The notes beneath the pieces were generated by a model. That model saw only the letters and a program-made list of their open reading frames with translations. It was not told the DNA's origin and did no database searches. From positions 2,589,547-2,609,546 of the forward strand of contig OZ026561.1 of NCBI GenBank assembly GCA_964020155.1: DNA of 20,000 bases. Direction: 5' to 3'. This document shows positions 1-9,275 of the stretch, piece by piece. The DNA comes from Chondrilla cf. caribensis (Eukaryota > Porifera > Demospongiae > Chondrillida > Chondrillidae). Made by a program: the position numbers and the translations under genes. Within the stretch, counting starts at the first letter, position 1, and each line of letters begins with the position of its first letter.

Positions 1-1326
1 TCAGCTCACATACTCATATCATGATAATTGGGACAAATGTATTTGGCTACACACACCACTCCTACAACCACCACTATAACTACCACTCCTATATAGCATT
101 ACAACTATGTATACCACACCTACCACTACTGCCACAACTACAACTACAGGACTACTACCACAGTAACTAAATTAATACTATCTAATGACAGTGATCCTAT
201 ATTGTATTGCTTAATAATTACATTAAGATAATACTATCATCACTAATACTATTTCACCATATCCCTATATACACAAACACATGATTACACCAAGGGTTAT
301 GACACATACATAATGCATGCACCTCACATGCAAAAACTTAACGTATCATAACAGTCATACTTTAATAGTGACATAGTTTTATAGTAAAGGTGTGACCTTA
401 CTTGGTTGTGTGTATTTTCTGTCATGTGTTGGTTTTTGTCATTACATGATATTAGACTTCATTATAATTTTAGAAACTTGAAATTTTCGATGGCACAGTT
501 GATCATTGACGAGCTAGTAGATCGTTAGATAGAAACATCATTGTTATTCTGATACTGCTTATCATTATAGTGTTGGTGCCAGTTTAGCATAACAACCACG
601 AATCATCATGAACCATGCAGTTTATATATTGTATATAGGTGTAGTGTGGATTTTGAGTTGTTGTGTAGCAACTGGGGTGGAAACAACTATTTGACGACTT
701 ATATGTACAGGATAACATGAATACCTGACAGATATTTGAGATGTGATAACATTATTGGTATGTACCAAATATATTAGTCTAGTCCATCATTATTACAATG
801 TCATGGTTGTTATATATGCTACTCACACAAAGCTCAAATAACGTACTCTGTTCACGAGTTATGGATCGTTTCACAGACACCCCTTCTACATCATAACTTT
901 GAGAACGAGTCGCTTCCGGTTAATTTATTTCAGTCCGTATATTCATGACGTCACGAATACGCGAACTTGTAAAGAAGGGTAATGGAGGGCGCTTTGTGAT
1001 TTCTGCAGAGAAATAGCAATCGTCGATTAGTTACCCTTAACTTCAGTTGGCTTGCAAGTTTTCAAAGAAGAAAGCTGAAATCACCCGCGCTACATATACT
1101 TCTTTCATACGCGCGAAGATTCCGCCGCACTCTATAACAAAATGGCGTATTTCCGAGAGCTGGATTCAGTAGCGTATCTCAAGATGTAGTAGTCGTATGA
1201 CAATTTCGCTTTCAGAGAACATTCTACTAATGATTTAGAGTCGAATTTCGCAAAAAAACAAAAATTGTTATTTCGAAGCTTAATAGGTATTTTGTCGCCA
1301 TAACCACAGTTTATACTCTGCTGAGG
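1..1326. other. Non-coding 5' stretch with promoter-like patch
   Basis: No gene is recognised here. Bases about 46-180 are a degenerate ACC/ACT/ACA triplet-rich run. From about 840 to 1260 the sequence is richer in CpG than its surroundings and holds a perfect CREB/ATF-type palindrome, TGACGTCA, at 946-953. A short ORF that begins ATGGCG runs from 1142 to 1189 (MAYFRELDSVAYLKM). This patch could be a host promoter with a first exon, or the 5' untranslated, promoter-bearing region of the LINE that follows. I cannot separate these from one copy. Confidence 0.35.
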
Positions 1327-2127
1327 ATGGAAAAGCGTGTAGCTGCCTTGGAAAATGAGTTAGTGAAGCAATGTAAAGTAAATGATATGTTGGAATTTAG
1401 ATTGAAGCAACTAGAAAAGGCCCTCAAAGGTAGGGTAGAGGTAGGTAGCACTGGTGAAGGGGAGGTACCTAGATCAAAGGCCGGCCCAATATCGCCCCAG
1501 CTCTCCAAGTGTATGAACGTTCCATCGGGTCATAAGTCATCCGTGCGTGCAGCTGAAGTTGAAAGTACAGAGGTTCAAAAAGGGAGAGGTAAGTTACATG
1601 GTAAGTTACAGAATGTTCAGGCTGTTCTGCACAGTACAGATGATTTGCAGACTTTGGTGAGCACTAATGGCAGTCACAGTAAGGGTACCAGCGAGGAATC
1701 TGAAAGAGGAAGCAATGAGCAGACTCACAAGAAGCCGGAAAGAAGTAAGGAAGTAGAAACTAGGAAAGTCGAACGCAGAAGCCATGATGCAGGGAGGAAT
1801 GGATATAACCCAGGGAGCCACTACATTAAGAGACGGAAGGTATGGGGGACAAGAAGGTCTGTAACAGTAGAGTCTGTGACGAGAGAGATAGAAAAAATAG
1901 TAGGGTCAAAGGGTGAGATAAATGTGAGGAGAGTGGAATTTAACAATGAGAAGGGAGTTAAGTGGTGGTTCTGGGTAGAGGGTGAAGAGAGAATCCTTCA
2001 GGAACTGACCTTAAAATGTGACTGGGAACATTGGGAGCTGCAATCGATGCCTTTTTTAGGAAATGCCAGAGTCAGAGTGATACCGAAGAGGGGAAGAAGC
2101 CCCATGGGGAGGGGGGTGAAGACCTAA
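1327..2127 (+). CDS. LINE ORF1 protein (coiled-coil, basic)
   Basis: The ORF has 266 codons and starts with an ATG followed by heptad-like leucines (residues 1-35), as expected of a short coiled coil. A long polar, Ser/Lys/Glu/Arg-rich middle follows (about 60-175). The C-terminal third (about 185-255) is more compact and rich in aromatic and basic residues, with tryptophans around WWFWVEG. No CCHC zinc knuckle or esterase motif is visible. In LINEs the ORF1 product usually binds the RNA and forms the ribonucleoprotein; that role is inferred here from position, directly before an endonuclease ORF2 in the same orientation. It ends in TAA at 2125-2127, overlapping the ORF2 ATG by one base. Confidence 0.72.
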   Translation: MEKRVAALENELVKQCKVNDMLEFRLKQLEKALKGRVEVGSTGEGEVPRSKAGPISPQLSKCMNVPSGHKSSVRAAEVESTEVQKGRGKLHGKLQNVQAVLHSTDDLQTLVSTNGSHSKGTSEESERGSNEQTHKKPERSKEVETRKVERRSHDAGRNGYNPGSHYIKRRKVWGTRRSVTVESVTREIEKIVGSKGEINVRRVEFNNEKGVKWWFWVEGEERILQELTLKCDWEHWELQSMPFLGNARVRVIPKRGRSPMGRGVKT

Positions 2128-3690
2128 TGGATATAGGGGAAGCTAGGCATGGGGAGTTGGTAGGTAATACAAGGATGATTAATGGAGGCAGTAGTGACTA
2201 TAGTAAGAAAATAGGTCAGAATATCATGATTAATAGGCTTGATAGTGTAGGCTCTAGAGCCAAATATTGTAAAAGGAGAAAAAATGTTACAGTAGATATT
2301 AGAAATAAGGATTACATTGATGTTATATGTTGGAATGTGGAAGGGTGGTCAAATACTAGGAATAAGGGCGACAATAAGGTCCGTGGGGTAATTGAGGATG
2401 ATTATAGACAGGCGGTGGTAGATTACTATAACCCTGACCTGCTAGTATTGACAGAGACATGGCTAGGACTAGGAGAAAGTGCTTTCTTACCGGGATATAC
2501 ATGGATTGGCAGGAACAGAACATCGTTAGATGATAGGGCTGTAAGGGGTTCGGGGGGAGTTGGAGTATTTGTAAGAGAGAGTCTGGTGGAGCAAGGTTTC
2601 GAAATGGTGGTGATAGATGATTCGATTGAAGATGTTTTGTGGGTGGAGCTTAAGAAAAAGGATGATCAACTCATAGGAGAGGGTTTAATTTTATGTATCT
2701 GCTACATTCCTCCAGAACTATCAGGTCGGAATGTTAATGTAGAGGAAATTTACGAAAGAATAGGGGAACAAATTTTGAACTATAAGGAAATGGGAAGGAT
2801 TATTTTGTGTGGGGATTTCAATGGGAGATGTGGTAGCTCTCAAGAAAGTGTGGTTGCAGATTTTGGGGTAGAGATTGTGCAGGAACGAAAGGTTGTTGAT
2901 TTGGTTAAGAATTACAGTGGGCAGTTATTAATGGAATTAATGCAGGATCATAATTTGTGTATGTTGAATGGGAGAGGAAATGACAACTCCAACAATTTTA
3001 CATGTATTTCAGGGAGAGGAAAATCTGTAGTAGATTATTGCATTACACAGATAGATAACATGAATGATTTGAAGAATTTCAAGGTAGTAACAATGAATGA
3101 TTTCTGTGAAATTAGCAATAGAGATATCCTAACTAGGAAGCCTGATCATTCACTTCTAAGATGGGCCATCGTAGTTTCAGATAGTGTTGGAGATAGGAAT
3201 GAGTCTTTGGATGATGAAAACACTATGAACAAGATAATCTGGACCTATCCAAACAATAATGAGGAAGAATACTTGGAACAACTGCAACCTAAACTGAAGA
3301 ATTTGGAAAATAAGTTAGGAAATAACATGGGTGCTATTAACATTGATGAAATGTATGAGGAGTTTTGTGGGTCTGTTTTTGAGTGCTTGGAACGCAAGCC
3401 AATTAAGCCAATTAGCAAGAGACGGTTGAGGAAGAGTAAACCTTGGTTTAATAGAGATTTGTGGAGGTTGAGGAAAGAATTCCATGGTGCGGAAAGGAAA
3501 TGGCTAAAAGGGAAAATTGAAAGGAGGAAGTATATACAAAGTAGAAATGAATATAAGAGGGAGGTTGAAAAGGCTAAGCATGCTTTCGAGAAGGATCTAT
3601 GTGCTGAACTAGATGAATTGGAGGGGAGAAATCCTAGTAAATGGTGGAAGAAGGTCAAGGGGCTTATGGGTAATGATAAATATAAGGTGG
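2127..3690 (+). pseudogene. LINE ORF2, 5' part: endonuclease domain and linker
   Basis: From the ATG at 2127 the frame encodes an apurinic-type endonuclease that nicks target DNA for target-primed reverse transcription. Visible catalytic motifs, numbered from this ATG, are N70 in CWNVEGW, E110 in LTETWL, the D230/N232 pair in CGDFNGR, the later SVVDYC aspartate motif, and D340-H341 in PDHSLL. The linker ends with NPSKWWKKVKGLMG, typical of the spacer before a LINE reverse transcriptase. After about 3675-3690 this frame runs into unrelated residues and a stop at 3750-3752, while the RT continues in another frame. The same frame is open upstream to 2031, but 2127 is preferred because of the TAATG overlap. 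The endonuclease itself looks intact. Confidence 0.88.
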
Positions 3691-5049
3691 ATTTCTTTTT
3701 GTGTACAATCTGGCCTACGCCAAGGATGCGTACTATCTCCCTTGTTGTTTAGTTTGTATATAAATGAATTACCACAACTTTTAAAAGATAAAGGGCTTGG
3801 AGTTAAAGTGGATGAAGTTACAAAAGTACCAGGGCTATTATATGCAGATGATCTTGCAATTTTTGCTGATAGTGATGATAATTTGAATAAAGCTTTTGAT
3901 GTGGTTAATGAGTGGTGTAAGGTTTGTGATCTGAAAGTGAATGTTGAGAAATGTAATGTAATACATTTTAGAAGGAAAAAGACAGAACAAACCAGATGTG
4001 TCTTCAAAATTGGAGAACAAACAATTCAGACAACACAATCTTACAAATATCTTGGGGTAGTATTGAATGAATTCTTAGAAGACAAAGCAATGATTAGTGA
4101 GGCATTGAATAAGGGAAGGAAGGCTTTATACGAGGTAATAAGAATGAAAAGACAAATAGGACAGATAGGATGGAGGTCATTTTCCAAATTATTCACGAGT
4201 CTAGTTCTACCAAGTATGATGTATGGTTGTGAAGTGTGGGGGTTAATGGGAAAGCATGGTAAACAATTAGAAAGAGTACAATTGACAGCGATTCGAAATT
4301 TCTTGGGAGTACATTCAAAATTTCCAATCACAGCTTTAGAACTAGAAGCAGGATGGTTGCCAATTAGGTGGGAAATTCAGTTACGGGCCTTCAGATTGTG
4401 GATGAAGATTGAAAGAATGGGAGATAACAGACTGATAAAGAAAATAGTTAGATCGACTTGGGAAGATAGTGATTGGGGAATAGGGATTAGGAAATTTGCA
4501 TTATGGTTTGGGGTAGAAGAGCATGAGATAAGAGCAAAGTTATTCGAGGGATTGAATAATTATCAAGTTGATTCAATAGTAAGATCTAGTATTTGGAGAG
4601 CTGTTAGAGGTGAATGGGGTGAAGCAGTTAAAAACAAAAGTAAATTAGAATGGTGGAGGAGGGAGTTGACAGAGAGCGGAGATAGACTTGGGGAAGGCAG
4701 GGGAGGGATTGTATACATAGAGGATAGATCCTGTAGGAGATTAGGGGCTGAATTAAGGGCAGGGTGTTGTAAATTGGAAGTGGAGATGGGTAGATGGAGA
4801 GGAAATAAGAGGGATGATAGAATTTGCAAATTATGTGGAGAGGGAATTGAAGACGAAAAGCACTTTTTAACAATATGCACAAAGCTTGATTTGCATAGGG
4901 TTTGGATGAGAGAGGAAGAGAATCTTGAAAACTTGAATGAGGATGAAAAGAGTGACATGATTTTGAAGAGTTTGGAAATGCCCAAGATTGCCAGATTTGT
5001 TCTAAATATGTGGAAATCTAGAAAGGAGCTATTAAAATTTAGTAAATAG
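3690..5049 (+). pseudogene. LINE ORF2, 3' part: RT second half and CCHC knuckle
   Basis: This frame (open from 3613) picks up the reverse transcriptase at motif B, GLRQGCVLSPLLF (3712 onward), followed by catalytic motif C as YADD at 3841-3852, then thumb and C-terminal sequence. Near the end is a CX2CX8HX4C knuckle (Cys at 4825 and 4834, His at 4861, Cys at 4876), common at the C terminus of LINE ORF2 proteins. Motif A with its catalytic aspartate and the earlier RT motifs are absent. Compared with related ORF2 layouts I estimate that 200-300 residues are lost. The junction also shifts frame relative to the endonuclease part. Ends with TAG at 5047-5049. Confidence 0.87.
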
Positions 5050-5113
5050 GTACTAAATATCTTTTGAAATTTTTTATTTAGTGCTATTTTGGGCAACTGT
5101 CCTACAATGCACT

Positions 5114-5149
5114 TTAATAACAATAATAATAATAATAATAATAATAATA
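5114..5149 (+). repeat. (AAT)n tail of the LINE
   Basis: An almost pure AAT run lies 65 bases after the ORF2 stop. Simple-repeat 3' tails instead of poly(A) are known for several LINE clades, so it is read as the 3' end of the element. Confidence 0.85.
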
Positions 5150-5172
5150 TACTTTTCTCTAAGTGGACCATT

Positions 5173-5438
5173 TTGTCAGAGACGCTGACATATTAAATTC
5201 GGCCCAAATTTGGTCGTCATAGGGGGTGGAATAACTTGTTTGGATTTCCGCCGATTCCACTGCCCCCTCTTGTCAGAGACGCTGACATATTAAATTCGGC
5301 CCAAATTTGGTCGTCATAGGGGGGTCCGGTATAATTTACGGACCACGACGGACCGGACCGTCCGGTCCGATAGTACAATGGTATAATTTACGGACCACGT
5401 GTAATATTCATGTAGGGTCGAATAACTTGTTTGGATTC
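5173..5438. repeat. Interleaved direct repeats, three modules each present twice
   Basis: Module A is a near-identical 54-base block at 5173-5226 and 5270-5324, a 97-base offset; the copies differ in G-run length. Module B, around AATAACTTGTTTGGATT, occurs near 5229-5248 and again near 5418-5438. Module C, GTATAATTTACGGACCACG, occurs near 5329-5347 and 5381-5399. Between the A copies, AGGGGGTGGAAT (5221-5232) and ATTCCACTGCCCCCT (5255-5269) can pair as a stem. No coding potential is seen. Confidence 0.8.
5349..5369. repeat. 21-bp perfect palindrome (10-bp arms, 1-base centre)
   Basis: CGGACCGGAC at 5349-5358 is the reverse complement of GTCCGGTCCG at 5360-5369, with a single C between them. 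The very GC-rich hairpin stands out in AT-rich DNA and lies between the two module C copies. Confidence 0.85.
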
Positions 5439-5439
5439 C

Positions 5440-6717
5440 TCTAAGTAATACAAATATTTTCGGTAAGATAGCAATACTCATTCCTTCGATACCTACTGCA
5501 TACTGGAAGAACAGGAGCTACCTATTCGCCAAGATTCGCTCACGATCATCAGGTACGTACTTCACCATTAGCTAGTTTCAAAAAGTAAAATGAAAGACTG
5601 GATCAAACAGGACACTGGTGTTTGGTATCAACTGCAGTCTTAATCAGTCTGGTTTGATCAGATCCACTATACAACATCGATTTAGTTCCAGCTATTTTGT
5701 CAACACTCGCGATCGTCAATACTTATTCACAGGCGTCTGTGTCGCTAGTCACTGTCGCTTATGGATGAAATATCCTACGATGTGCTGACGCTCACTTGAT
5801 TAATATTCATCGTCGCGCTCAAATTCTGACAGGGTAAGGACAGATTTCATGAAGATATTGTGAGTTTGAACATGTCTCTGGTAGATCCTAGCATAGATAC
5901 TCTATACTACGCAACCCTAGGTTCGTATTCGTTACTTTAAAATCCTATGATCCAGTTGCAGTTAATTTGCTGAGCCTCAATCGTCAATAGGTCACTTAAT
6001 ATTCAAACATTTCAATTCTAACTATAATTTCTCTCCGCCCCAGTCCGGTATAATAACACTAACTTTATAGCATATAGATATAATCTACACAATAATAGGT
6101 AATAAAGTAAAAACACTATAATTTTATAAACTGTATGTATGTATTATTAATATAATACATACGCTTGAGTACTAAATGTATGTATAATACACTGTGGCTA
6201 TTGATCTGGCAACTGTGATCATGTGGACCAGCCAGATGCTGTGTTGTTCTTATTCATCTTCAGTATAGAAGAATAGAACCTTCATCCATAGATACTTGAA
6301 CATCTGTGCTTCATCTTGAGTAGAAAGGATTTTCAAAATGGGCCCTTTTCAGTTCTTGCTTCAAGATTGTCCTGAAACTACCTATGTACTGTCCCGAAAC
6401 AGCCGACGTGTCCAGAAATGGCCGACTCGGCGGTCTCCGCATAACACTTAAACTTCTTAATGCAGAATTGGACTGACGTCTAGTCACTCCTGTGGATAGA
6501 AGACATCCACTCTAATGACTCTATGTATCCTAGCTAGTACGTTTCTGATAAGGTGGTGTCTTCAATTAAATTGTAGGACATTTCCTTTGGTGTCCCATAA
6601 TACCCGACATTATACTCTAGATCTACGTTCCAAGTTGGCTCAAAGTACATTAGATGTTCTTCGGCAAAGTTTGCTTTGCAATGGAAACATAATGTGGTAC
6701 ACACAAAACACACAATT

Positions 6718-6720
<3 letters not shown>
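5440..6720. other. Non-coding interval; possible 5' exon donor near 5552
   Basis: No protein gene is recognised. A consensus-like splice donor, ATCAG followed by GTACGTAC, has its exon edge at 5552 on the + strand and follows a CpG-bearing stretch. It could end a non-coding first exon of the downstream fucosyltransferase gene, whose coding exon begins right after an acceptor. That link is speculative; transcript data would settle it. The rest is AT-rich sequence with no structure I can support. Confidence 0.25.

Positions 6721-6778
<58 letters not shown>
6721..6778. repeat. (CA)n microsatellite
   Basis: Uninterrupted CA dinucleotides. The ORFs that cross it on both strands (poly His-Thr, poly Cys-Val) are products of the repeat. 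Confidence 0.97.
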
Positions 6779-6781
<3 letters not shown>

Positions 6782-7124
6782 GAACAGGTACGGTAGACAC
6801 GGAAATCATATGCTACCACTGCAACATTTATACTTTGCGAAGATTTTGACTGGATATAATGCCCTTACGAGGTATTCGACCACAATTCTCCGCACACTGC
6901 CAACTTACTGAAGATCAACACAGCATCTGATTGGTGCTCATGATGAGAGTTGCAGTTGCCGGATCTATAGCCTGATAATGTCTGTCCACTTGCCAGATCA
7001 ATAGCCACGGGGATAATAATAATAAATAAAATGTAAAATATTATTTTAAAGCTATTTTTGTATATCATATGATACAATTATTGTAATCTTTTTCACTCTT
7101 CCTTTTTGGGGATTCAAGTGAGAC

Positions 7125-7361
7125 CTATTCTATAAGGCATATAACACATTGATATTCATACAGTACTTTTAGTAAAACAAGTAATTCGAGTTCAAAAACT
7201 CGTGGGGCTGCCGCCCCCCGCACTCGAATTACTTGCACGTCTTTCTTAGGTTTAGAAGAACCTTCGCTGAAGTTATTACGTTCGTCGGAGCTCCAGCGCA
7301 CGAATTGTAGCCCAAATTCTAATTGTCGGCGTTCGAAATCGGCCATCTTTATTTCGCGCAA
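7125..7361 (-). CDS. Possible first exon of an unknown host gene
   Basis: On the - strand an ATG in good context (AAGATGGCC, start at 7346; a further in-frame ATG is at 7361) opens a frame beginning MADFERRQLEFGLQFVRWSS. The stretch is richer in CpG than its surroundings, as first exons often are. A weak donor (CAA followed by GTAATT) lies at about 7235. If it is used, only about 37 residues are coding here and the remainder of the ORF is intron. The donor coincides with the edge of a short foldback. No family is recognised and no later exon could be linked, so this may also be a chance ORF. Confidence 0.3.
   Translation of the reverse strand: MREIKMADFERRQLEFGLQFVRWSSDERNNFSEGSSKPKKDVQVIRVRGAAAPRVFELELLVLLKVLYEYQCVICLIE
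7178..7235. repeat. 58-bp foldback with 14-bp perfect arms
   Basis: CAAGTAATTCGAGT (7178-7191) and ACTCGAATTACTTG (7222-7235) are exact reverse complements. The 30-base interior contains a second GC-rich pair, GGGGC and GCCCC. The outer arm edge carries GTAATT on the - strand, which resembles a splice donor. Confidence 0.85.
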
Positions 7362-7694
7362 TATAAATTATAATATAAATTCATTGTTGCATGAAAACAA
7401 TAATATTATAATACTAAAAATTGAATGCATTATTGGCATATACCCCTAGGCCTACCCATATTTAGGTATGGGTAAATGCTGAAAATGTTTGCATTGATAA
7501 TATGCTGTTAATGTGTTATTGAAAGTATAACACTGAATAGGGTCACACAAGTAGCCAATTGTGAAATTTATCAGTTGGATTAAACCAACTAATAATTTTT
7601 GGTGGGAATTACACACAATTCAGCATTGCATGTAATTCAATTCGACATCAAGTCAATGAATATTCCACTGGTGTTTATACAGTGTTTAATGTGC

Positions 7695-7704
7695 CTTTGT
7701 GTAG
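7695..7704 (+). promoter_or_regulatory. Splice acceptor just before the fucosyltransferase ATG
   Basis: A T-rich tract ends in GTAG immediately before ATGGGAAGG, as expected for a 5' UTR intron. This is read from sequence only. Confidence 0.5.
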
Positions 7705-8871
7705 ATGGGAAGGAAATCGAAGAACTTGTGTATTGCAACTGGAATCCTGGCAATTTTTGTGATAGTATTGCTGCACTTTGATTCTCAAAACAACTTCACT
7801 GACATGAATGAAGAAAAAGCGATCACATTCACCACGAAAGGTTCCAGGATACCTGTATTCAAAGATATTAACGCTAAGCCATCAATAGCACAAGAGCAGC
7901 CACCAATCAATGTCACCATCTTCCTTGAATCATTCAAACAAATTGATAATATTCTGGCAGTTAGGCGCTGTTTCACACAATTTGAAGCAAGCTATCCCAA
8001 AGCATGCCCCTTACCTGATGGAGGCACCTGCACAATACAGCATTCAAACTCCAGTGCTGATGTGGTGTTTAGGATAGTCCGGGCTGTATCAAATCATCCC
8101 CTCAGGTATTGGCCGGGACAAATATTGGCTGTACTCAATCTAGAAGCTAACCGAGGTGCCTATGGTATATATCCTGGTGGTTTTAGGCAATTGGAAATTG
8201 CAGATATAAGAATTGACCATCATCCAACATCTGATATATTTTATGCCGAGATGTGCAGGTATTTTTCTATTGATGTGTTGGAAAAACCTCCACCTGATCC
8301 TAAAAAGAGACGGGGAATAGCAATGTTCTCCAGTGATTGCAATGTTCCTTGGGAAGGATTTCCAGAACGTAAAAAATACTATTTGGAGCTCATGAAGTAT
8401 GTACACATTGATCAATATGGCAAGTGCTGGCACAATGTTGATTCTCCACAAAGAAAAGGTGATGATTGGAAAGAGGCTTTCGTGGAGATTGCCAGTAAAT
8501 ATCGAATGATTGTTGCATTTGAGAACATTATTCAAAAAGATTACATTTCAGCTAAACTCCCACTAATTTTCCGGTCTGGTGCAATCCCCGTCTATCGTGG
8601 CCCCCCTGAGGCGTATCAGTGGATTCCTGGAAACCACTCCATCATTGACGCTGATAAATATACTAGTCCCAAAGAATTGGCTGACTACTTGAAACGTGTT
8701 AGCGAGGACGATCAGCTGTTTAGATATCATACAACCAACTTCAATTTAAAGCAAGCCAATGAAACGTGGAATAGACTCTGTGCTAGAGAAGACTACATGT
8801 GTATGACATGCAAACTGGCACATAAGATGAAAAAGCAGAGAATTTTGACTAAAAGTAACAAAAACAGTTAG
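7705..8871 (+). CDS. GT10 alpha-fucosyltransferase, type II membrane protein
   Basis: The protein (388 residues) is predicted to transfer fucose from GDP-fucose to glycans in the Golgi or ER. A short basic cytosolic tail precedes one membrane segment (about residues 8-26), giving a type II topology, then a luminal stem and catalytic domain. GT10 hallmarks are RYWPGQILAVLNLE (residues ~133-146), the YGKCWHN stretch, and the donor-binding block VAFENIIQKDY...AKL followed by GAIPVYRGPP (about 268-305), then SPKELADYLKR. Cysteines near the C terminus (CAREDYMCMTC) fit the family. Several N-glycosylation sequons occur (NFT, NVT, NSS, NHS, NET). The length is normal. The block with PVYRGPP and WIPGNHS resembles the FUT10/FUT11 branch, but this is a tentative placement. 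The start ATG directly follows a splice acceptor (TTTGTGTAG, ending at 7704), implying an upstream non-coding exon. The coding part has no intron. Confidence 0.93.
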   Translation: MGRKSKNLCIATGILAIFVIVLLHFDSQNNFTDMNEEKAITFTTKGSRIPVFKDINAKPSIAQEQPPINVTIFLESFKQIDNILAVRRCFTQFEASYPKACPLPDGGTCTIQHSNSSADVVFRIVRAVSNHPLRYWPGQILAVLNLEANRGAYGIYPGGFRQLEIADIRIDHHPTSDIFYAEMCRYFSIDVLEKPPPDPKKRRGIAMFSSDCNVPWEGFPERKKYYLELMKYVHIDQYGKCWHNVDSPQRKGDDWKEAFVEIASKYRMIVAFENIIQKDYISAKLPLIFRSGAIPVYRGPPEAYQWIPGNHSIIDADKYTSPKELADYLKRVSEDDQLFRYHTTNFNLKQANETWNRLCAREDYMCMTCKLAHKMKKQRILTKSNKNS

Positions 8872-9214
8872 ATATTATTCTATAATAAGTATTTTAGGAT
8901 CATCAAAAACTACTAAGTTGTAAGATTCTTGGTCAGATTGTCCACAGTATAATGTAAACAATTCATTAACTTAAAGTTGTAATACCTACATCAACTGGAT
9001 AATTCCAGTAAATTCAATCTGTTTGAAGTGAAAATTGAAGTATTGGTGTCAATAATAGTATGTAGCAATAGATCTTAGATCTAATTATGTACAGTGTTCT
9101 TGAGTGTGTCCAGTGTAACTTGTACATTGGTTTTAAAGAGTCATCAATGAGGTTGTGTACATGATGTATGTAACACTTTTCATTGTATGAAGCTTCCACA
9201 AGAAAATGTTATAA

Positions 9215-9216
<2 letters not shown>

Positions 9217-9275
<59 letters not shown>
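9217..9275. repeat. (TAA)n tract at the 5' edge of the R2-like element
   Basis: About 59 bases of almost pure TAA/ATA repeat. In one frame it reads as isoleucine codons without stops, so an open frame from the flanking ATG at 9187 runs through it into the transposon. It is best seen as half of the insertion target. Confidence 0.93.

Larger units (their letters stand above)
1327..5149 (+). mobile_element. APE-type non-LTR retrotransposon (LINE), internally deleted
   Basis: The element has an ORF1 with a coiled-coil start, an ORF2 with a complete endonuclease domain of the exonuclease/endonuclease/phosphatase type, the second half of a reverse transcriptase, a C-terminal CCHC knuckle, a 3' UTR of about 65 bases and an (AAT)n tail at 5114-5149. 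Missing are RT fingers and palm motifs up to and including motif A, so this copy cannot encode a working polymerase. The 5' boundary is uncertain; 1327 is the first codon of ORF1, and some UTR must lie upstream. No target-site duplication could be defined. The clade is not certain: domain order and the simple-repeat tail fit the CR1/L2/Jockey/I assemblage, and no RNase H domain is seen. Confidence 0.88.

Noticed and set aside
3245..3658. 137-codon - strand ORF
   Set aside because: Antisense shadow of the LINE endonuclease-RT linker.
4563..5171. 202-codon - strand ORF with poly-Leu start
   Set aside because: Antisense of the LINE ORF2 end and its AAT tail.
6515..6809. ORFs with poly His-Thr or poly Cys-Val on both strands
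   Set aside because: Translation of the CA microsatellite.
9187..9273. N-terminal residues with about 20 isoleucines upstream of the R2-like ORF
   Set aside because: They come from the TAA microsatellite read in its only stop-free + frame; not a real protein N terminus.
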